DNA of 64,000 nucleotides from contig LT549889.1 of NCBI GenBank assembly GCA_900078775.1, forward strand, positions 1,736,001-1,800,000, given 5' to 3'. Under the pieces are notes generated by a model that was not told the DNA's origin, did not search any database, and saw only the letters and a program-made list of their open reading frames with translations. The DNA comes from Mycolicibacterium aurum. Its GTDB lineage: Bacteria > Actinomycetota > Actinomycetes > Mycobacteriales > Mycobacteriaceae. Shown here one piece after another: positions 12,046 through 21,625 of the stretch (positions are counted from its first letter, which is position 1; every line of letters starts with the position of its first letter). Made by a program: the position numbers and the translations under genes.

Positions 12046-13338
12046 ATGCCTGCGTTGACGCCGTCGGAGATCAGCGCGATCGACGCCGCGCACATCTGGC
12101 ACCCCTACAGCACCATCGGTACCGGGGCGTTGTCCCCGGTGGTGGCCCTCGGCGCGAAGGGCGCCTGGCTCACCGTCGAACACGACGGCAAACCGGTCGA
12201 GGTGCTCGATGCGATGAGTTCGTGGTGGACCGCGGTGCACGGCCACGGACATCCCCGGCTGGATGCCGCGATCACCGCGCAACTGGCCACCATGAATCAC
12301 GTCATGTTCGGCGGGCTGACCCATGAGCCGGCGGCCCGGCTGGCGCAACTGTTGGTGCAGATCACCCCGGACGGCCTGGACACCGTGTTCTTCAGCGACT
12401 CCGGCTCGGTGTCGGTGGAGGTCGCGGTGAAGATGGCGCTGCAGTACTGGCGCAGCCGGGGCCTGCCCGCCAAGCACCGGTTGATGACCTGGCGCGGGGG
12501 CTACCACGGCGACACGTTCACCCCGATGAGCGTGTGCGATCCAGCCGGTGGCATGCACTCGATCTGGACCGACGTGCTGGTGCACCAGGTGTTCGCCCCT
12601 CAGGTGCCCGGCGACTACGACGCGGACTATGTGTCGGCTTTCGAGCGGCAGCTGGCCGAGCACGCCGACGAACTGGCCGCGGTGATCGTCGAACCCGTGG
12701 TCCAGGGCGCCGGCGGTATGCGCTTCCACGACCCGCGTTACCTGAACGACCTGCGCCGGATCTGCGACGAGCATCAGGTGCTGCTGATCTTCGACGAGAT
12801 CGCCACCGGGTTCGGGCGCACCGGGGAACTGTTCGCCGCCGATCACGCCGGCGTCACCCCGGACATCATGTGCGTCGGCAAGGCGCTCACCGGCGGGTAC
12901 GTCACGCTGGCCGCCACCTTGTGCACGGCCGGCATCGCACAGACCATCAGCGCGGGGGAGCCCGGCGCCCTGATGCACGGGCCGACCTTCATGGCCAATG
13001 CGCTGGCCTGCGCGGTGTCGGTGGCCGCGGTCGAGCTGCTGTTGGAGGGGGACTGGCGGGCCCGGGTGCGGGACATCGAGGCGGGCCTGCGGGACGGGCT
13101 GGAACCGGCCCGGACGCTGCCCGGCGTGGCCGATGTGCGGGTGCTCGGGGCGATCGGCGTCATCGAGATGCGCGAGCCGGTCGATATGGCGGTCGCCACC
13201 GAGGCGGCGCTGCTGCACGGGCTGTGGCTGCGACCGTTCGGCAGGCTCGTCTACGCGATGCCGCCGTTCATCTGCACCGCCGAGGAGATCGCCCAGATCG
13301 GTGCGGGCATGGTCGGGGTCGCGCGTGCATTAACCTGA
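12046..13338 (+). CDS. bioA: Adenosylmethionine-8-amino-7-oxononanoate aminotransferase
   Basis: Transfers an amino group from S-adenosylmethionine to KAPA to make DAPA, the second step of the late biotin pathway. The 430-residue class-III aminotransferase has [16 protein letters not shown]-ring contact D250 ([10 protein letters not shown]) and Schiff-base K279 in CVGKALTGG. The start ATG at 12046 was chosen because IWHPYSTIG begins about 17 residues in, as in other mycobacterial BioA; the frame is open further upstream but with non-protein-like composition. The TGA stop (13336-13338) lies inside the BioQ operator region before bioF. No such palindrome is seen upstream of bioA. Confidence 0.95.
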   Translation: MPALTPSEISAIDAAHIWHPYSTIGTGALSPVVALGAKGAWLTVEHDGKPVEVLDAMSSWWTAVHGHGHPRLDAAITAQLATMNHVMFGGLTHEPAARLAQLLVQITPDGLDTVFFSDSGSVSVEVAVKMALQYWRSRGLPAKHRLMTWRGGYHGDTFTPMSVCDPAGGMHSIWTDVLVHQVFAPQVPGDYDADYVSAFERQLAEHADELAAVIVEPVVQGAGGMRFHDPRYLNDLRRICDEHQVLLIFDEIATGFGRTGELFAADHAGVTPDIMCVGKALTGGYVTLAATLCTAGIAQTISAGEPGALMHGPTFMANALACAVSVAAVELLLEGDWRARVRDIEAGLRDGLEPARTLPGVADVRVLGAIGVIEMREPVDMAVATEAALLHGLWLRPFGRLVYAMPPFICTAEEIAQIGAGMVGVARALT

Positions 13339-13360
13339 ACGGTGACTTGAACACCGTTCA
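13336..13360. promoter_or_regulatory. Probable BioQ operator, full palindrome plus half-site, before bioF
   Basis: TGAACACCGTTCA (13348-13360) is a perfect palindrome with 5-base arms around ACC. Its reverse complement is identical to the 13-mer in the bioQ-bioB gap. Just upstream, TGAACGGTG (13336-13344) repeats one arm and the spacer in tandem. TAACCTGAACGGTG is shared, in the same orientation, with the bioQ-bioB gap. The bioA stop codon is the first triplet of the half-site. BioQ of mycobacteria and corynebacteria is known to bind such palindromes; assignment here rests on the identity of the two sites and the adjacent TetR gene. Confidence 0.72.
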
Positions 13361-13378
13361 GGAGGAGAGGCGGCACCC

Positions 13379-14527
13379 GTGACCCGAACCGGTCTGTCCC
13401 CGCTGGCCTGGCTCGCCGACATCGAGAAGCGGCGTCGGGCCGAGGGATTGCGCCGCACGCTGCGGGTCCGTCCGCCGGTCGGCACCGAACTCGATCTGGC
13501 GTCCAACGACTACCTGGGGCTGTCCCAGCACCCGGCCGTGCTCGACGGTGGCGTCCAGGCGTTGCGCACCTGGGGTGCCGGGGCCGGGGGCTCACGCCTG
13601 GTCACCGGAAACACCGAACTGCACGAGGAGTTCGAGACGGCACTGGCCGGCTTCGTCGGCGCCGAATCCGCGCTGGTCTTCTCCTCCGGGTACACCGCCA
13701 ACCTCGGCGCGGTCACCGCGCTGACCGGCCCGGGCGCGCTGCTGGTCTCCGATGCGCTGACCCACGCGTCCATCGTCGACGCCTGCCGGCTGTCCCGGGC
13801 CCGGGTCGAGGTGACGCCGCACCTCGATGTCGTGGCCGTGGACAAGGTGTTGGCCGGGCGTTCCGAGGAGCGGGCCGTGGTGGTCACCGAATCGGTGTTC
13901 AGCACCGACGGGGCGCTGGCCCCGCTGCGGGACCTGCACGAGGTGTGCCGCCGGCACGGCGCGCTGCTGATGGTCGACGAGGCGCACGGGCTCGGGGTGC
14001 GTGGGACCTGCGGGCAGGGGCTGCTGCATGAGGTCGGTCTGGCCGGTGCGCCCGACGTGATCATGACGACGACGCTGTCCAAGGCGCTGGGCAGCCAGGG
14101 TGGCGCGGTGCTGGGCCCGGCCGCGGTGCGCGCGCATCTGATCGACACCGCCCGCTCGTTCATCTTCGACACCGGCCTGGCCCCGGCCGCGGTCGGCGCC
14201 GCGTTGGCCGCGCTGCGAGTCCTCATCGATCGGCCCGAGCTCGCGGCCGCGGTGCTGGCGCGGGCCGCCGAGTTGGCGCAGATCTGCGGGGTCGAGGAGG
14301 TGCCGACCTCGGCGGTGGTGTCGGTGGTCCTCGGGGATCCCGAGGTGTCCGTCGGCGCGGCCGCCTCCTGCCTGGCTGCCGGTGTGCGGGTGGGCTGCTT
14401 CCGGCCGCCGACGGTGCCGGCCGGTACGTCGCGGCTGCGGCTGACCGCGCGCGCCTCGCTGAGCGATGACGAGATGGTGCTGGCCCGGCAGGTGCTCACC
14501 GATGTGCTCGGTGCCGTGCGCTCATGA
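13379..14527 (+). CDS. bioF: 8-amino-7-oxononanoate synthase (KAPA synthase)
   Basis: Condenses pimeloyl thioester with L-alanine using PLP, the first step of the late biotin pathway. The 382-residue alpha-oxoamine synthase has [37 protein letters not shown], the PLP aspartate in MVDEAHGLG (D200) and Schiff-base K235 in [14 protein letters not shown] 13379 is preceded by a strong GGAGGAGAGG ribosome site (13361-13370) that directly follows the operator palindrome. The stop overlaps the bioD start as ATGA, so the two are translationally coupled. Confidence 0.95.
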   Translation: MTRTGLSPLAWLADIEKRRRAEGLRRTLRVRPPVGTELDLASNDYLGLSQHPAVLDGGVQALRTWGAGAGGSRLVTGNTELHEEFETALAGFVGAESALVFSSGYTANLGAVTALTGPGALLVSDALTHASIVDACRLSRARVEVTPHLDVVAVDKVLAGRSEERAVVVTESVFSTDGALAPLRDLHEVCRRHGALLMVDEAHGLGVRGTCGQGLLHEVGLAGAPDVIMTTTLSKALGSQGGAVLGPAAVRAHLIDTARSFIFDTGLAPAAVGAALAALRVLIDRPELAAAVLARAAELAQICGVEEVPTSAVVSVVLGDPEVSVGAAASCLAAGVRVGCFRPPTVPAGTSRLRLTARASLSDDEMVLARQVLTDVLGAVRS

Positions 14528-15201
14528 CCTTTCTGGTGGTGACCGGCACGGATACGGGTGTCGGGAAGACGGTGACGACGGCCGCGCTGGCATGTGCGGC
14601 GCGAGCGGCGGGCCTGGATGTGGCGGTGTGCAAGCCGGTGCAGACCGGTTCCGCCGACGGCGACGACGATCTCGGTGAGGTCGGCCGGCTGTCCGGGGTG
14701 AGCGCGCTGCACGGCGGCTGGCGGTATCCCGAACCGTTGGCCCCGGTGGCGGCCGCCGAGCGCGCGGGATTGCCGTTGCCGACCCGCGCCGAGTTGGTGG
14801 ATGCCCTTCGGGCGGCGGACGCGCCGGATAGGTTGACCATCGTGGAGGGTGCCGGCGGGCTGCTGGTGCAGCTGGGGGTCGACGGCGTCACACTGCGTGA
14901 CCTGGCCGTCGAGCTGTCCGCCCCGGTCCTGGTGGTGGTGTCCCCGGGTCTCGGAACCCTCAATCACACCGCGTTGACGCTGGAATCGCTTGCCGGGCAG
15001 CGTATTTCCGTGGCCGGTCTGGTGATCGGGGCGTGGCCGGAACGACCGGGCGAGGCAGAGCAGGGCAACCGGGTGGCGTTGGCGGCGCTGGGAGAGCTAC
15101 GTGCGGTGTTGCCCGCCGGGGCCGCACCGTTGAGCCCGGAGGGGTTCGAATTGCTCAGCACCGAGGCGTTCGACGAGAAGTGGATCGCGAGCCTGGTGTA
15201 G
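14524..15201 (+). CDS. bioD: ATP-dependent dethiobiotin synthetase
   Basis: Closes the ureido ring of DAPA with CO2 and ATP to give dethiobiotin. A 225-residue P-loop protein: [11 protein letters not shown] (K15 of the Walker A), KPVQTG after switch I, and VEGAGGLLV. The length is normal for the family. It overlaps bioF by 4 bases and is followed two bases later by the 2'-5' RNA ligase-like gene, the same order as in M. tuberculosis (Rv1569-Rv1570-Rv1571). Confidence 0.95.
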   Translation: MTFLVVTGTDTGVGKTVTTAALACAARAAGLDVAVCKPVQTGSADGDDDLGEVGRLSGVSALHGGWRYPEPLAPVAAAERAGLPLPTRAELVDALRAADAPDRLTIVEGAGGLLVQLGVDGVTLRDLAVELSAPVLVVVSPGLGTLNHTALTLESLAGQRISVAGLVIGAWPERPGEAEQGNRVALAALGELRAVLPAGAAPLSPEGFELLSTEAFDEKWIASLV

Positions 15202-15203
15202 CC

Positions 15204-15770
15204 ATGGTGCACTCGGTCGAACTGCTACTGGACGACGAGGCCGATGCCGCCGTTCGACGGGTGTGGGACGAGCTCACCGGGGCTGGGGTGCGCAGTCAAG
15301 CCTCGCATCGTTCGCCGACCAATCGCCCGCATGTCACCATGACGGTCACCTCCGGCTTGGCCGCGCCGGTGGACGAGGCGTTGGTCGAGGCGCTGGACCG
15401 GCTGCCGGTACCGTGCCGGCTCGGTGCCCCGACGCTGTTCGGGCGTGGCCCGTTCACCCTGGTGCTGCTGGTGGTGCCGTCCGCGGAGCTACTGGACCTG
15501 CACGCCGACGTTTATCGGATCTGCTTGCCGCACATGGCCTCTGGGCCGCTGCCGCACGCCGCGCCCGGCCAGTGGAGCCCGCATGTCACCTTGGCCCGGC
15601 GGATGGATGCCGGCCACCTGCCGGCCGCGATGGCGGTGGCCGCAGCCGCCACCCCGATCATCGGTGAGTTCGTGGGTATCCGGCACTGGGATGGCGACGC
15701 CCGCCACGAGCACCCCATCACACGGTTGGATCAGACCGGTCAGAACGGCGGGGGATCGCTGTCGGTGTAG
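15204..15770 (+). CDS. 2'-5' RNA ligase/cyclic phosphodiesterase superfamily protein
   Basis: A 188-residue protein with the paired H-x-T signature of the 2H phosphoesterase superfamily: PHVTMTV near residue 45 and PHVTLAR near residue 130. These two histidines act on 2',3'-cyclic or 2'-5' phosphodiester substrates in characterised members; the substrate here is unknown. It lies two bases after bioD and was probably co-transcribed with it, as in M. tuberculosis (Rv1571 position), with no obvious link to biotin. The 3' end overlaps the convergent HNH reading frame by 31 bases. Confidence 0.72.
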   Translation: MVHSVELLLDDEADAAVRRVWDELTGAGVRSQASHRSPTNRPHVTMTVTSGLAAPVDEALVEALDRLPVPCRLGAPTLFGRGPFTLVLLVVPSAELLDLHADVYRICLPHMASGPLPHAAPGQWSPHVTLARRMDAGHLPAAMAVAAAATPIIGEFVGIRHWDGDARHEHPITRLDQTGQNGGGSLSV

Positions 15771-17478
15771 ACCCCGCTGATAGCGGTTGGCGCGAAAGGG
15801 TCATCGGCTGCACTGTCGGCTCCCGGAATCTCCCCGGATTCCCGCGTACGTGCTGAGCGTGCGAGGGCGAGTTCGGTTGCGTTGCGTGCGCGTTCGGCGT
15901 TGATGCGGTATTCGCGGTCTTGGGCGCGGGTGCGTTGCCGGGTGGGCATCCGGGCGTCCCGGTGATCGTCGTGGATCAGGCTGATCGGTCGCGGCGGGGG
16001 GACGTCTGTGTGGATGTTCCAGTGTGGGAACAGGATCGCCGCGCCCGCGGTGGTGAGGTAGGTGTGTCCGGTCGGGGCTGTCCATTCTGTGCGGCCGTCG
16101 GGGTGGGCTTTCATGGTCCAGCCGTTGGGTCCGGTGCGGAATGTTTTGAGTAGGTGGTGTTCTCGACACAGCGGGCGCAGGTTGCCCGGGTGGGTGGCCC
16201 CGGCCGGCCAGGGGGTGACGTGGTCCAGATCGCAGCGGTGTGCGGGTTTGGTGCAGCCGGGGAAGCTGCAGGTCATCGATGTCATGCGGATGTATGCGGT
16301 CAGTGCGGTCGAGGGCCGGTATTGGCGTTCGGTGGGTAGGTCGGCGACCTCGTGCAGGGGGCGGACTGTGGCGCCGGTGGCGATGAGTTCGGCGAGCATG
16401 GCGGCGGGGATGATGCCGCCGTCGAGCAGCACCCCGGTGCCCGCGCCCGGGATGGTGGCCGCGGGCGAGGTTTGGGGGCGGGCTGGGGTCGTATTTGCGC
16501 TGCGGGGGTCTGGGCAGCGGGGTCTGCCGCAGGCTCTGAGCCCGGCTCAGGTTCAGCCGGTGCCGGAGTGGGCTCGGTGTCGGTCTGCGCGGGGCGCGGT
16601 TCCGGCGCCTCAGGTGCATCGGGCGTGGGCTGCGGCCCGGTCTCGGTGGCGGGCCGTGCCTGGGCGCCGGGCACCTGATCGGTCAGCGCGTAGATGATCA
16701 CCGCGGTGGCGCGGGGGTCCTTGCCGCTGCCCTCGCAGTCGGGGTTCCCGCATTGGCAGGTCAGCCGCTGCAACGAGGGGCCCACGATGCCGAGGGCGCC
16801 CATGGCAGCCGAGAGACGCTCCTTCAGCGGGCGGGGATCGTTGGCACACACGGTGTCGGCCAGATCGGTGAGGCGTTGTTCGACGGCCTTCCTGTCGGTG
16901 GCGCGCAACCGGCCCCAGAACGACGACACCCCGTTGGGGTCGTTGCGGTCGTCGAATTCGATGTAGAGGTCCTTGGCAGCGGCCTTGGAGCGGATCACCG
17001 CGATGGGGTCGTATTTCTCCACCCAGAAGTCGACCGCCCGGATCAGGGCCGCCTCGGACAGCACCCCGTACGTGGTGGCTTCCCCGGCGATCCCGGCATC
17101 GATCAACGCCAACGCCTCGCCGTCGGTGACCAGGTGGGTGCGCCAGGTGATCTCCCCGATCACCTTCGCCGATAGAGCACCGGTGCCGAACACCGCCGCG
17201 GTCTGCGGCAGCCGTTCGCGCAGCGCGACCGCGATGTACATCTGGGTGTTCGCCGCGTACGGGCTCAGGTTGCAGGCGGCACTGACCTGGGCTTTGGCGA
17301 ACGCCCAGCCATCGATCACGGCGTGGGCGGACGCCTCGTCCTCGTCCTGGCACTGCCGGGCAGTCACCTCGGCGACCAACGCCAACCGCTCCGCGGCGGC
17401 CATCGCTTCGGACCGGGTCGCGGCCGTCAGCGCGCAGATGAGCTCCTCATCGCTCATCCCCGCCGCCCTATCGAACAT
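15740..17478 (-). pseudogene. DUF222/HNH endonuclease-type protein (13E12 repeat family), frameshifted
   Basis: Two reading frames form one gene of about 580 codons. The 5' part (from ATG 17478) is a DUF222 domain: [30 protein letters not shown], and CQCGNPDCEGSGKDPRA. A Pro/Ala/Glu-rich linker follows. The 3' part (stop at 15740) carries VLLDGGIIPAAMLAEL and the HNH core: CSFPGCTKP, CDLDHVTPW and NLRPLCREHH. The frames change near 16474-16478, a run of five G on the plus strand; one extra base there would join ...PARPQTSPAATIPGAGTG to the HNH half. A family member at this exact locus exists in M. tuberculosis. It is either a true frameshift or a homopolymer error. Function in the cell is not established. 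Confidence 0.78.
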
Positions 17479-17486
17479 ACTTTCGA
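17471..17486. promoter_or_regulatory. LexA (SOS) box overlapping the DUF222/HNH start codon
   Basis: TCGAACATACTTTCGA matches the mycobacterial SOS box TCGAAC-N4-GTTCGA with one mismatch. On the minus strand the ATG of the DUF222/HNH gene falls inside the right arm (ATGTTCGA). Several 13E12 family genes in M. tuberculosis are known to be LexA-controlled, which agrees with this placement. Confidence 0.65.
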
Positions 17487-17508
17487 TTGTACTCGCGACA
17501 CCGACCGC

Positions 17509-17568
17509 GTTGACTCACCAAAAATGCGCGCGAACGGGGGATTCGTTGCCTCATTGAAAATGCGCGCG
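17509..17568. repeat. Left end of the insertion sequence: two terminal motifs, 36 bp period
   Basis: The outer copy starts GTTGACTCA at 17509 and ends ATGCGCGCG at 17532. The inner copy starts GTTGCCTCA at 17545 and ends ATGCGCGCG at 17568. The inner copy is the better match to the right end. They may be paired transposase-binding sites; alternatively 17545 is the true tip. Confidence 0.6.
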
Positions 17569-17580
17569 TAAGCCCGATTG

Positions 17581-18813
17581 ATGGGGTTGACGTTGGCCGA
17601 GCGCAAAGCCGTGGCGGAGACGATCGCGGTCCGGTACATCCTGGCGAGCAAGCGGGATAAGAGCCGGATTCTGGACGAGTTGTGCGCCACGACGGGGTGG
17701 CATCGCAACCATGCCCGCAAGGCGCTGAAATCGGCGTTGGCGCCCAAGATCGTGACTCCACGCAGTCCGCGGCCGGTGACCTACGGCGAGGATGTCATCG
17801 CCGCTCTGGTGCTGTGCTGGACGGTGCTGGGGATGCCAGCCGGGAAACGGCTGGCGCCGATGCTTGGTGAACTGGTCGCGGTGTTGCGCCACTTCGGGGA
17901 GCTGACCATCGACGAGGACACCGCCGAACTATTGGTATCGATGTCAGCGGCCACCATCGATCGTCGACTAGCTCCAGAACGGGCCAAACGCCAACTCAGG
18001 GGACGTTGCGGTACGAAGCCGGGATCGCTGCTCAAAAGTCAGATCCCGGTGCGCACCTGGGCCGAGTGGGACGATGCGGTGCCCGGCTTCGTGGAGATCG
18101 ACACGGTCTTCCACGACGGTGGCATCCGGGGCGGAGGCCATGCGTTCACGCTGACGGTCACCGATATCGCCACGGGCTGGACCGAGAACCGCTCCGTGCC
18201 CGACAGGAACGCCAAATGTGTGCTCGCCGCGCTCAACGAGATCGCCCGCATGATGCCGTTTCCGATCTTGGGTGTGGATTCCGACAACGGGTCGGAGTTC
18301 ATCAACGAGGACTTGTTCGCCTGGTGCCAAGGACGCCAGATCACCTTCACCAGGTCGCGGCTGGGCAACAAGAACGACGGTTGCCACGTGGAGCAGAAGA
18401 ACTGGTCAGTGGTACGCACCGTGGTGGGCTACTACCGCTATGACACCGCTTCAGAACTGTTGTTACTCAACGAGATCTGGCGACTGCAATCCATGCTGAC
18501 CAACTATTTCTACCCGCAGCAGAAACTCATATCGAAGGTCCGCAGAGGCGCCAAAGTATCCAAGAAACACGACAAAGCCACCACCCCTTTCCATCGCGCG
18601 ATCGATCACCCCACCATGACCGTGCAACGCATCGTGTCGTTAACCCGAGCTCACTCGCTGATCAATCCCGCCGCCACCCAGCGCCAAGTCCAAGCACTGA
18701 CCACCCGACTGTTCACCCTTGCCATCGCCAAGGCCGGCCCCACCGCCCAGCCTCAAATCACCAAGCGCGCACGAGTACGTGAGGCAACGAAGACCCCTAC
18801 GCGCGCATCTTGA
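17581..18813 (+). CDS. DDE transposase with integrase (rve) catalytic core
   Basis: A 410-residue transposase. The N-terminal third has helix-turn-helix character ([20 protein letters not shown]). The integrase-like core shows D174 ([11 protein letters not shown]), D235 ([10 protein letters not shown]) and E271 (GCHVEQKNW). The last two are separated by 35 residues, the DD35E spacing. It resembles the unclassified (ISNCY-like) mycobacterial elements often labelled integrase catalytic domain protein; the family name is tentative. ATG 17581 is preferred, though a TTG directly before it is in frame. The frame is full length without stops, so the element may still be active. Confidence 0.85.
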   Translation: MGLTLAERKAVAETIAVRYILASKRDKSRILDELCATTGWHRNHARKALKSALAPKIVTPRSPRPVTYGEDVIAALVLCWTVLGMPAGKRLAPMLGELVAVLRHFGELTIDEDTAELLVSMSAATIDRRLAPERAKRQLRGRCGTKPGSLLKSQIPVRTWAEWDDAVPGFVEIDTVFHDGGIRGGGHAFTLTVTDIATGWTENRSVPDRNAKCVLAALNEIARMMPFPILGVDSDNGSEFINEDLFAWCQGRQITFTRSRLGNKNDGCHVEQKNWSVVRTVVGYYRYDTASELLLLNEIWRLQSMLTNYFYPQQKLISKVRRGAKVSKKHDKATTPFHRAIDHPTMTVQRIVSLTRAHSLINPAATQRQVQALTTRLFTLAIAKAGPTAQPQITKRARVREATKTPTRAS

Positions 18814-18824
18814 CATGAGGCAAC
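18765..18824. repeat. Right end of the insertion sequence: two inverted terminal motifs
   Basis: Read on the minus strand, GTTGCCTCA begins at 18824 with ATGCGCGCG reaching 18800, and a second GTTGCCTCA begins at 18788 with TGCGCGC reaching 18765. The 36-base spacing is the same as at the left end, in mirror orientation. Both copies overlap the 3' end of the transposase gene. Confidence 0.65.
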
Positions 18825-18855
18825 AGGCCGACACGTTGGCTCGGGCGATTCCGGG

Positions 18856-19446
18856 TCAGGAGACCGGCGCGTCCCGGTGTGCCGCCATCCCATCGACCAG
18901 CAGGCCCAAACCGAACTCGAACCGATCGCCGGCGTCTTCGGTCAGGGCCGATTGGCTCTCCGGGAGTTCGGCTCCCGCGGCGTCCCACTGCAGGCGGGAC
19001 TGCTCATCGACCGTGAATCCCAGTACGTAGTACACAACGGTCCGCGCCGCCAGCTCGGCGTGGGCGGAATCGACCCCGGACTCGGCGGCCGCCTCGGCGA
19101 GCCGTTGCACCACCTGTGTCATGGCCTCGGACTGACCCGCGGCGAAGCTGGCCGATACCAGCTCCGCGCCGTCGGTATGCGACAACAACGCGTCGCGCAG
19201 ACGTCGGCAGTCCGCGCCGACGCGCTCACGCCATCCACTGGCAGTTTCCGGAGTTCGCAACGCGGGCTGCAGGATTCGGTCGGCTACCGCCCCGAGTAGC
19301 TCCTGTTTGTTGGCGAAATGCCAGTACAGGGCGCCCGGGCTGACGCTGAGTTCGCGGGCCAGCCGGCGCATGGTGAGGTCGGCGATCCCGAAGTTGTCCA
19401 GGATCGTCGTGGCGGCATCGACGAGGTCATGTTTGTGCAGCTGCAC
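18856..19446 (-). CDS. bioQ: TetR-family regulator, probable biotin repressor BioQ
   Basis: A 196-residue TetR protein. The N-terminal HTH (residues 24-45, TMRRLARELSVSPGALYWHF) is typical, followed by a variable ligand domain. It is transcribed away from bioB across 66 bases that contain the palindrome TGAACGGTGTTCA, and the same 13-mer lies before bioF. In mycobacteria and corynebacteria BioQ represses biotin genes in this arrangement, so the name is inferred from position and operator rather than from a diagnostic residue. The start is GTG 19446. An insertion sequence ends 31 bases beyond its stop. Confidence 0.8.
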   Translation of the reverse strand: MQLHKHDLVDAATTILDNFGIADLTMRRLARELSVSPGALYWHFANKQELLGAVADRILQPALRTPETASGWRERVGADCRRLRDALLSHTDGAELVSASFAAGQSEAMTQVVQRLAEAAAESGVDSAHAELAARTVVYYVLGFTVDEQSRLQWDAAGAELPESQSALTEDAGDRFEFGLGLLVDGMAAHRDAPVS

Positions 19447-19461
19447 ACCGTTACTCTAACC

Positions 19462-19474
19462 TGAACGGTGTTCA
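19462..19474. promoter_or_regulatory. Probable BioQ operator between bioQ and bioB
   Basis: TGAACGGTGTTCA is a perfect 5-base-arm palindrome around GGT, identical by reverse complement to the box before bioF. It lies 15 bases upstream of the bioQ start and 38 upstream of bioB, so one bound dimer could control both directions, including autoregulation. Confidence 0.75.
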
Positions 19475-19500
19475 AGTCGAGACCGTAGGGACTGATTTAG

Positions 19501-20508
<1,008 letters not shown>

Positions 20509-20520
20509 AAATTAGTGGTG

Positions 20521-20775
20521 ATGCTCGACATGAGTGAGAGCCCCGCGCTGCCCGCACCCGTCGGCGCTGGTGTCTACAACGTCTACACCGGTGTCGCCAC
20601 CGACGGCGCCGCCGGCGCTGTCATCCCGACCGCCGCTCAGCTGGGCCTGGAACCCCCGCGGTTCTGCGCCGAGTGCGGCCGCCGGATGATCGTCCAGGTG
20701 CGGCCGACGGGTTGGTGGGCCAAGTGTTCACGGCATGGCCAGGTGGACTCCACCGACCTGGACACCCGCCGATGA
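20521..20775 (+). CDS. bsaP: Biotin synthase auxiliary protein BsaP (Rv1590-type small Cys protein)
   Basis: About 84 residues; the last 40 contain a compact Cys motif (FCAECGRRM ... [10 protein letters not shown]) that could bind a metal or an iron-sulfur cluster. In mycobacteria a small protein encoded directly after bioB is known to support biotin synthase activity, and sequence and position match that. Three close in-frame starts exist (GTG 20515, GTG 20518, ATG 20521) plus ATG 20530, with no strong ribosome site to choose between them. Its stop lies in the first copy of the 32-base tandem repeat. Confidence 0.8.
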   Translation: MLDMSESPALPAPVGAGVYNVYTGVATDGAAGAVIPTAAQLGLEPPRFCAECGRRMIVQVRPTGWWAKCSRHGQVDSTDLDTRR

Positions 20776-20839
20776 GCGCTTGCGCGAAGAGGAGACCGTC
20801 CCGATGAGCGCTTGCGCGAAGAGGAGACCGTCCCGATGA
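20769..20839. repeat. 32-bp tandem duplication at the bsaP/next-gene junction (MIRU-like)
   Basis: Two perfect 32-base copies (20769-20800 and 20801-20832), each starting CCGATGAGCGC and containing a GAAGAGGAG ribosome site, are followed by a third partial CCGATGA (20833-20839). The bsaP TGA is in the first CGATGA and the next gene's ATG is in the last. This is how mycobacterial interspersed repeat units look when they split an overlapping ATGA stop/start. Confidence 0.8.
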
Positions 20840-21486
20840 ATCTCCCCGCACCTCCCCGCCTCACCCACCGGGCCGCGGCCCTGCGGCTCGTACCCGGCCT
20901 CACGCTCGCCGGTGCCGTGCTCGGCGCGGTGTGGGCGTTTCTGGCGCCTCCGGTGCAGGGTGTGGTGGCATTGACCCGCACCGGCGACCGGGTCCGGGCC
21001 TATCTGGGCAACGATTCCGACCACTTCTTCCTGGGTGGGTTCCTGTTCGTCGGTCTGCTCAGCGTCCTGGCCGTGGTGGCGGCGGTGGCCGTCTGGCAGT
21101 GGCGGGACCACCGCGGCCCCGCTCAGGTGCTGGGTCTGACCGCCGGCATGGCGGCGGCCGCCGGTGCCGCGGCCGGAGTGGGTGTGGCCCTTGCCCATTG
21201 GCGCTTCGGCAGCATCGACGTGGACGCCGCACCGGTCAGCGAGGCGAACCGGGTGCACTACGTTTTCGAGGCGCCCGCGGTGTTCTTCGGGCACGCACCG
21301 CTGGTCGTCGCGGCCAGCATCGTGGTACCGGCCGCGGTGGCGGCCCTGACCTACGCGTTGCTGACGGTGTCCACCTCCCGCGATGACCTGGGCGCGTGGC
21401 CGCCGGTCCAGTACGCCGGTGTGTACCCGCCCAAGGTCACCCCGGTCACGGTGGCCGACCAGCCCGCCCCGCATCCGGCGCCTTAG
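20836..21486 (+). CDS. DUF2567-type membrane protein (Rv1591-like)
   Basis: A 216-residue protein with four predicted helices: LVPGLTLAGAVLGAVWAFL (about 20-38), FFLGGFLFVGLLSVLAVVAAVAV (62-84), GLTAGMAAAAGAAAGVGVAL (96-115) and LVVAASIVVPAAVAALTYALL (148-168). A long extracytoplasmic loop precedes helix 4 and a Pro-rich tail ends the protein. ATG 20836 is chosen because the GAAGAGGAG in the second repeat copy lies at the right distance; an in-frame TTG at 20812 is less likely. It follows bioB/bsaP as in M. tuberculosis. Function unknown. Confidence 0.72.
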   Translation: MNLPAPPRLTHRAAALRLVPGLTLAGAVLGAVWAFLAPPVQGVVALTRTGDRVRAYLGNDSDHFFLGGFLFVGLLSVLAVVAAVAVWQWRDHRGPAQVLGLTAGMAAAAGAAAGVGVALAHWRFGSIDVDAAPVSEANRVHYVFEAPAVFFGHAPLVVAASIVVPAAVAALTYALLTVSTSRDDLGAWPPVQYAGVYPPKVTPVTVADQPAPHPAP

Positions 21487-21625
21487 CTGAGATTGCATCC
21501 GCGCCGGAAAACATAGCCCCCACAAAGCCGGCTCACAGCGTTATATTTCGGGCGCATACCCCGGGGTCCAGTCGTGCGTAAGCAGGAATCCCCGTTCGAC
21601 TCGATGGAACCCGTGGAGAACCGCC

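Larger units (their letters stand above)
17509..18824 (+). mobile_element. Insertion sequence with doubled inverted terminal motifs
   Basis: An element of about 1.3 kb with one transposase gene. Each end has two copies of a roughly 24-base motif, GTTGCCTCA-N6-ATGCGCGCG and variants, 36 bases apart: at 17509 and 17545 on the left, and in reverse at 18824 and 18788 on the right. The transposase stop lies inside the outer right motif. No convincing target duplication was found when the flanks of 17509 and 18824, or of 17545 and 18824, are compared, so the exact tips are uncertain. The element sits between the DUF222/HNH start and the 3' end of bioQ and interrupts neither. Confidence 0.75.

Noticed and set aside
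17495..18835. CGACAC on both sides of the insertion sequence as a target duplication
   Set aside because: The copies are not adjacent to the element tips at equal distance, so they cannot be a simple duplication.
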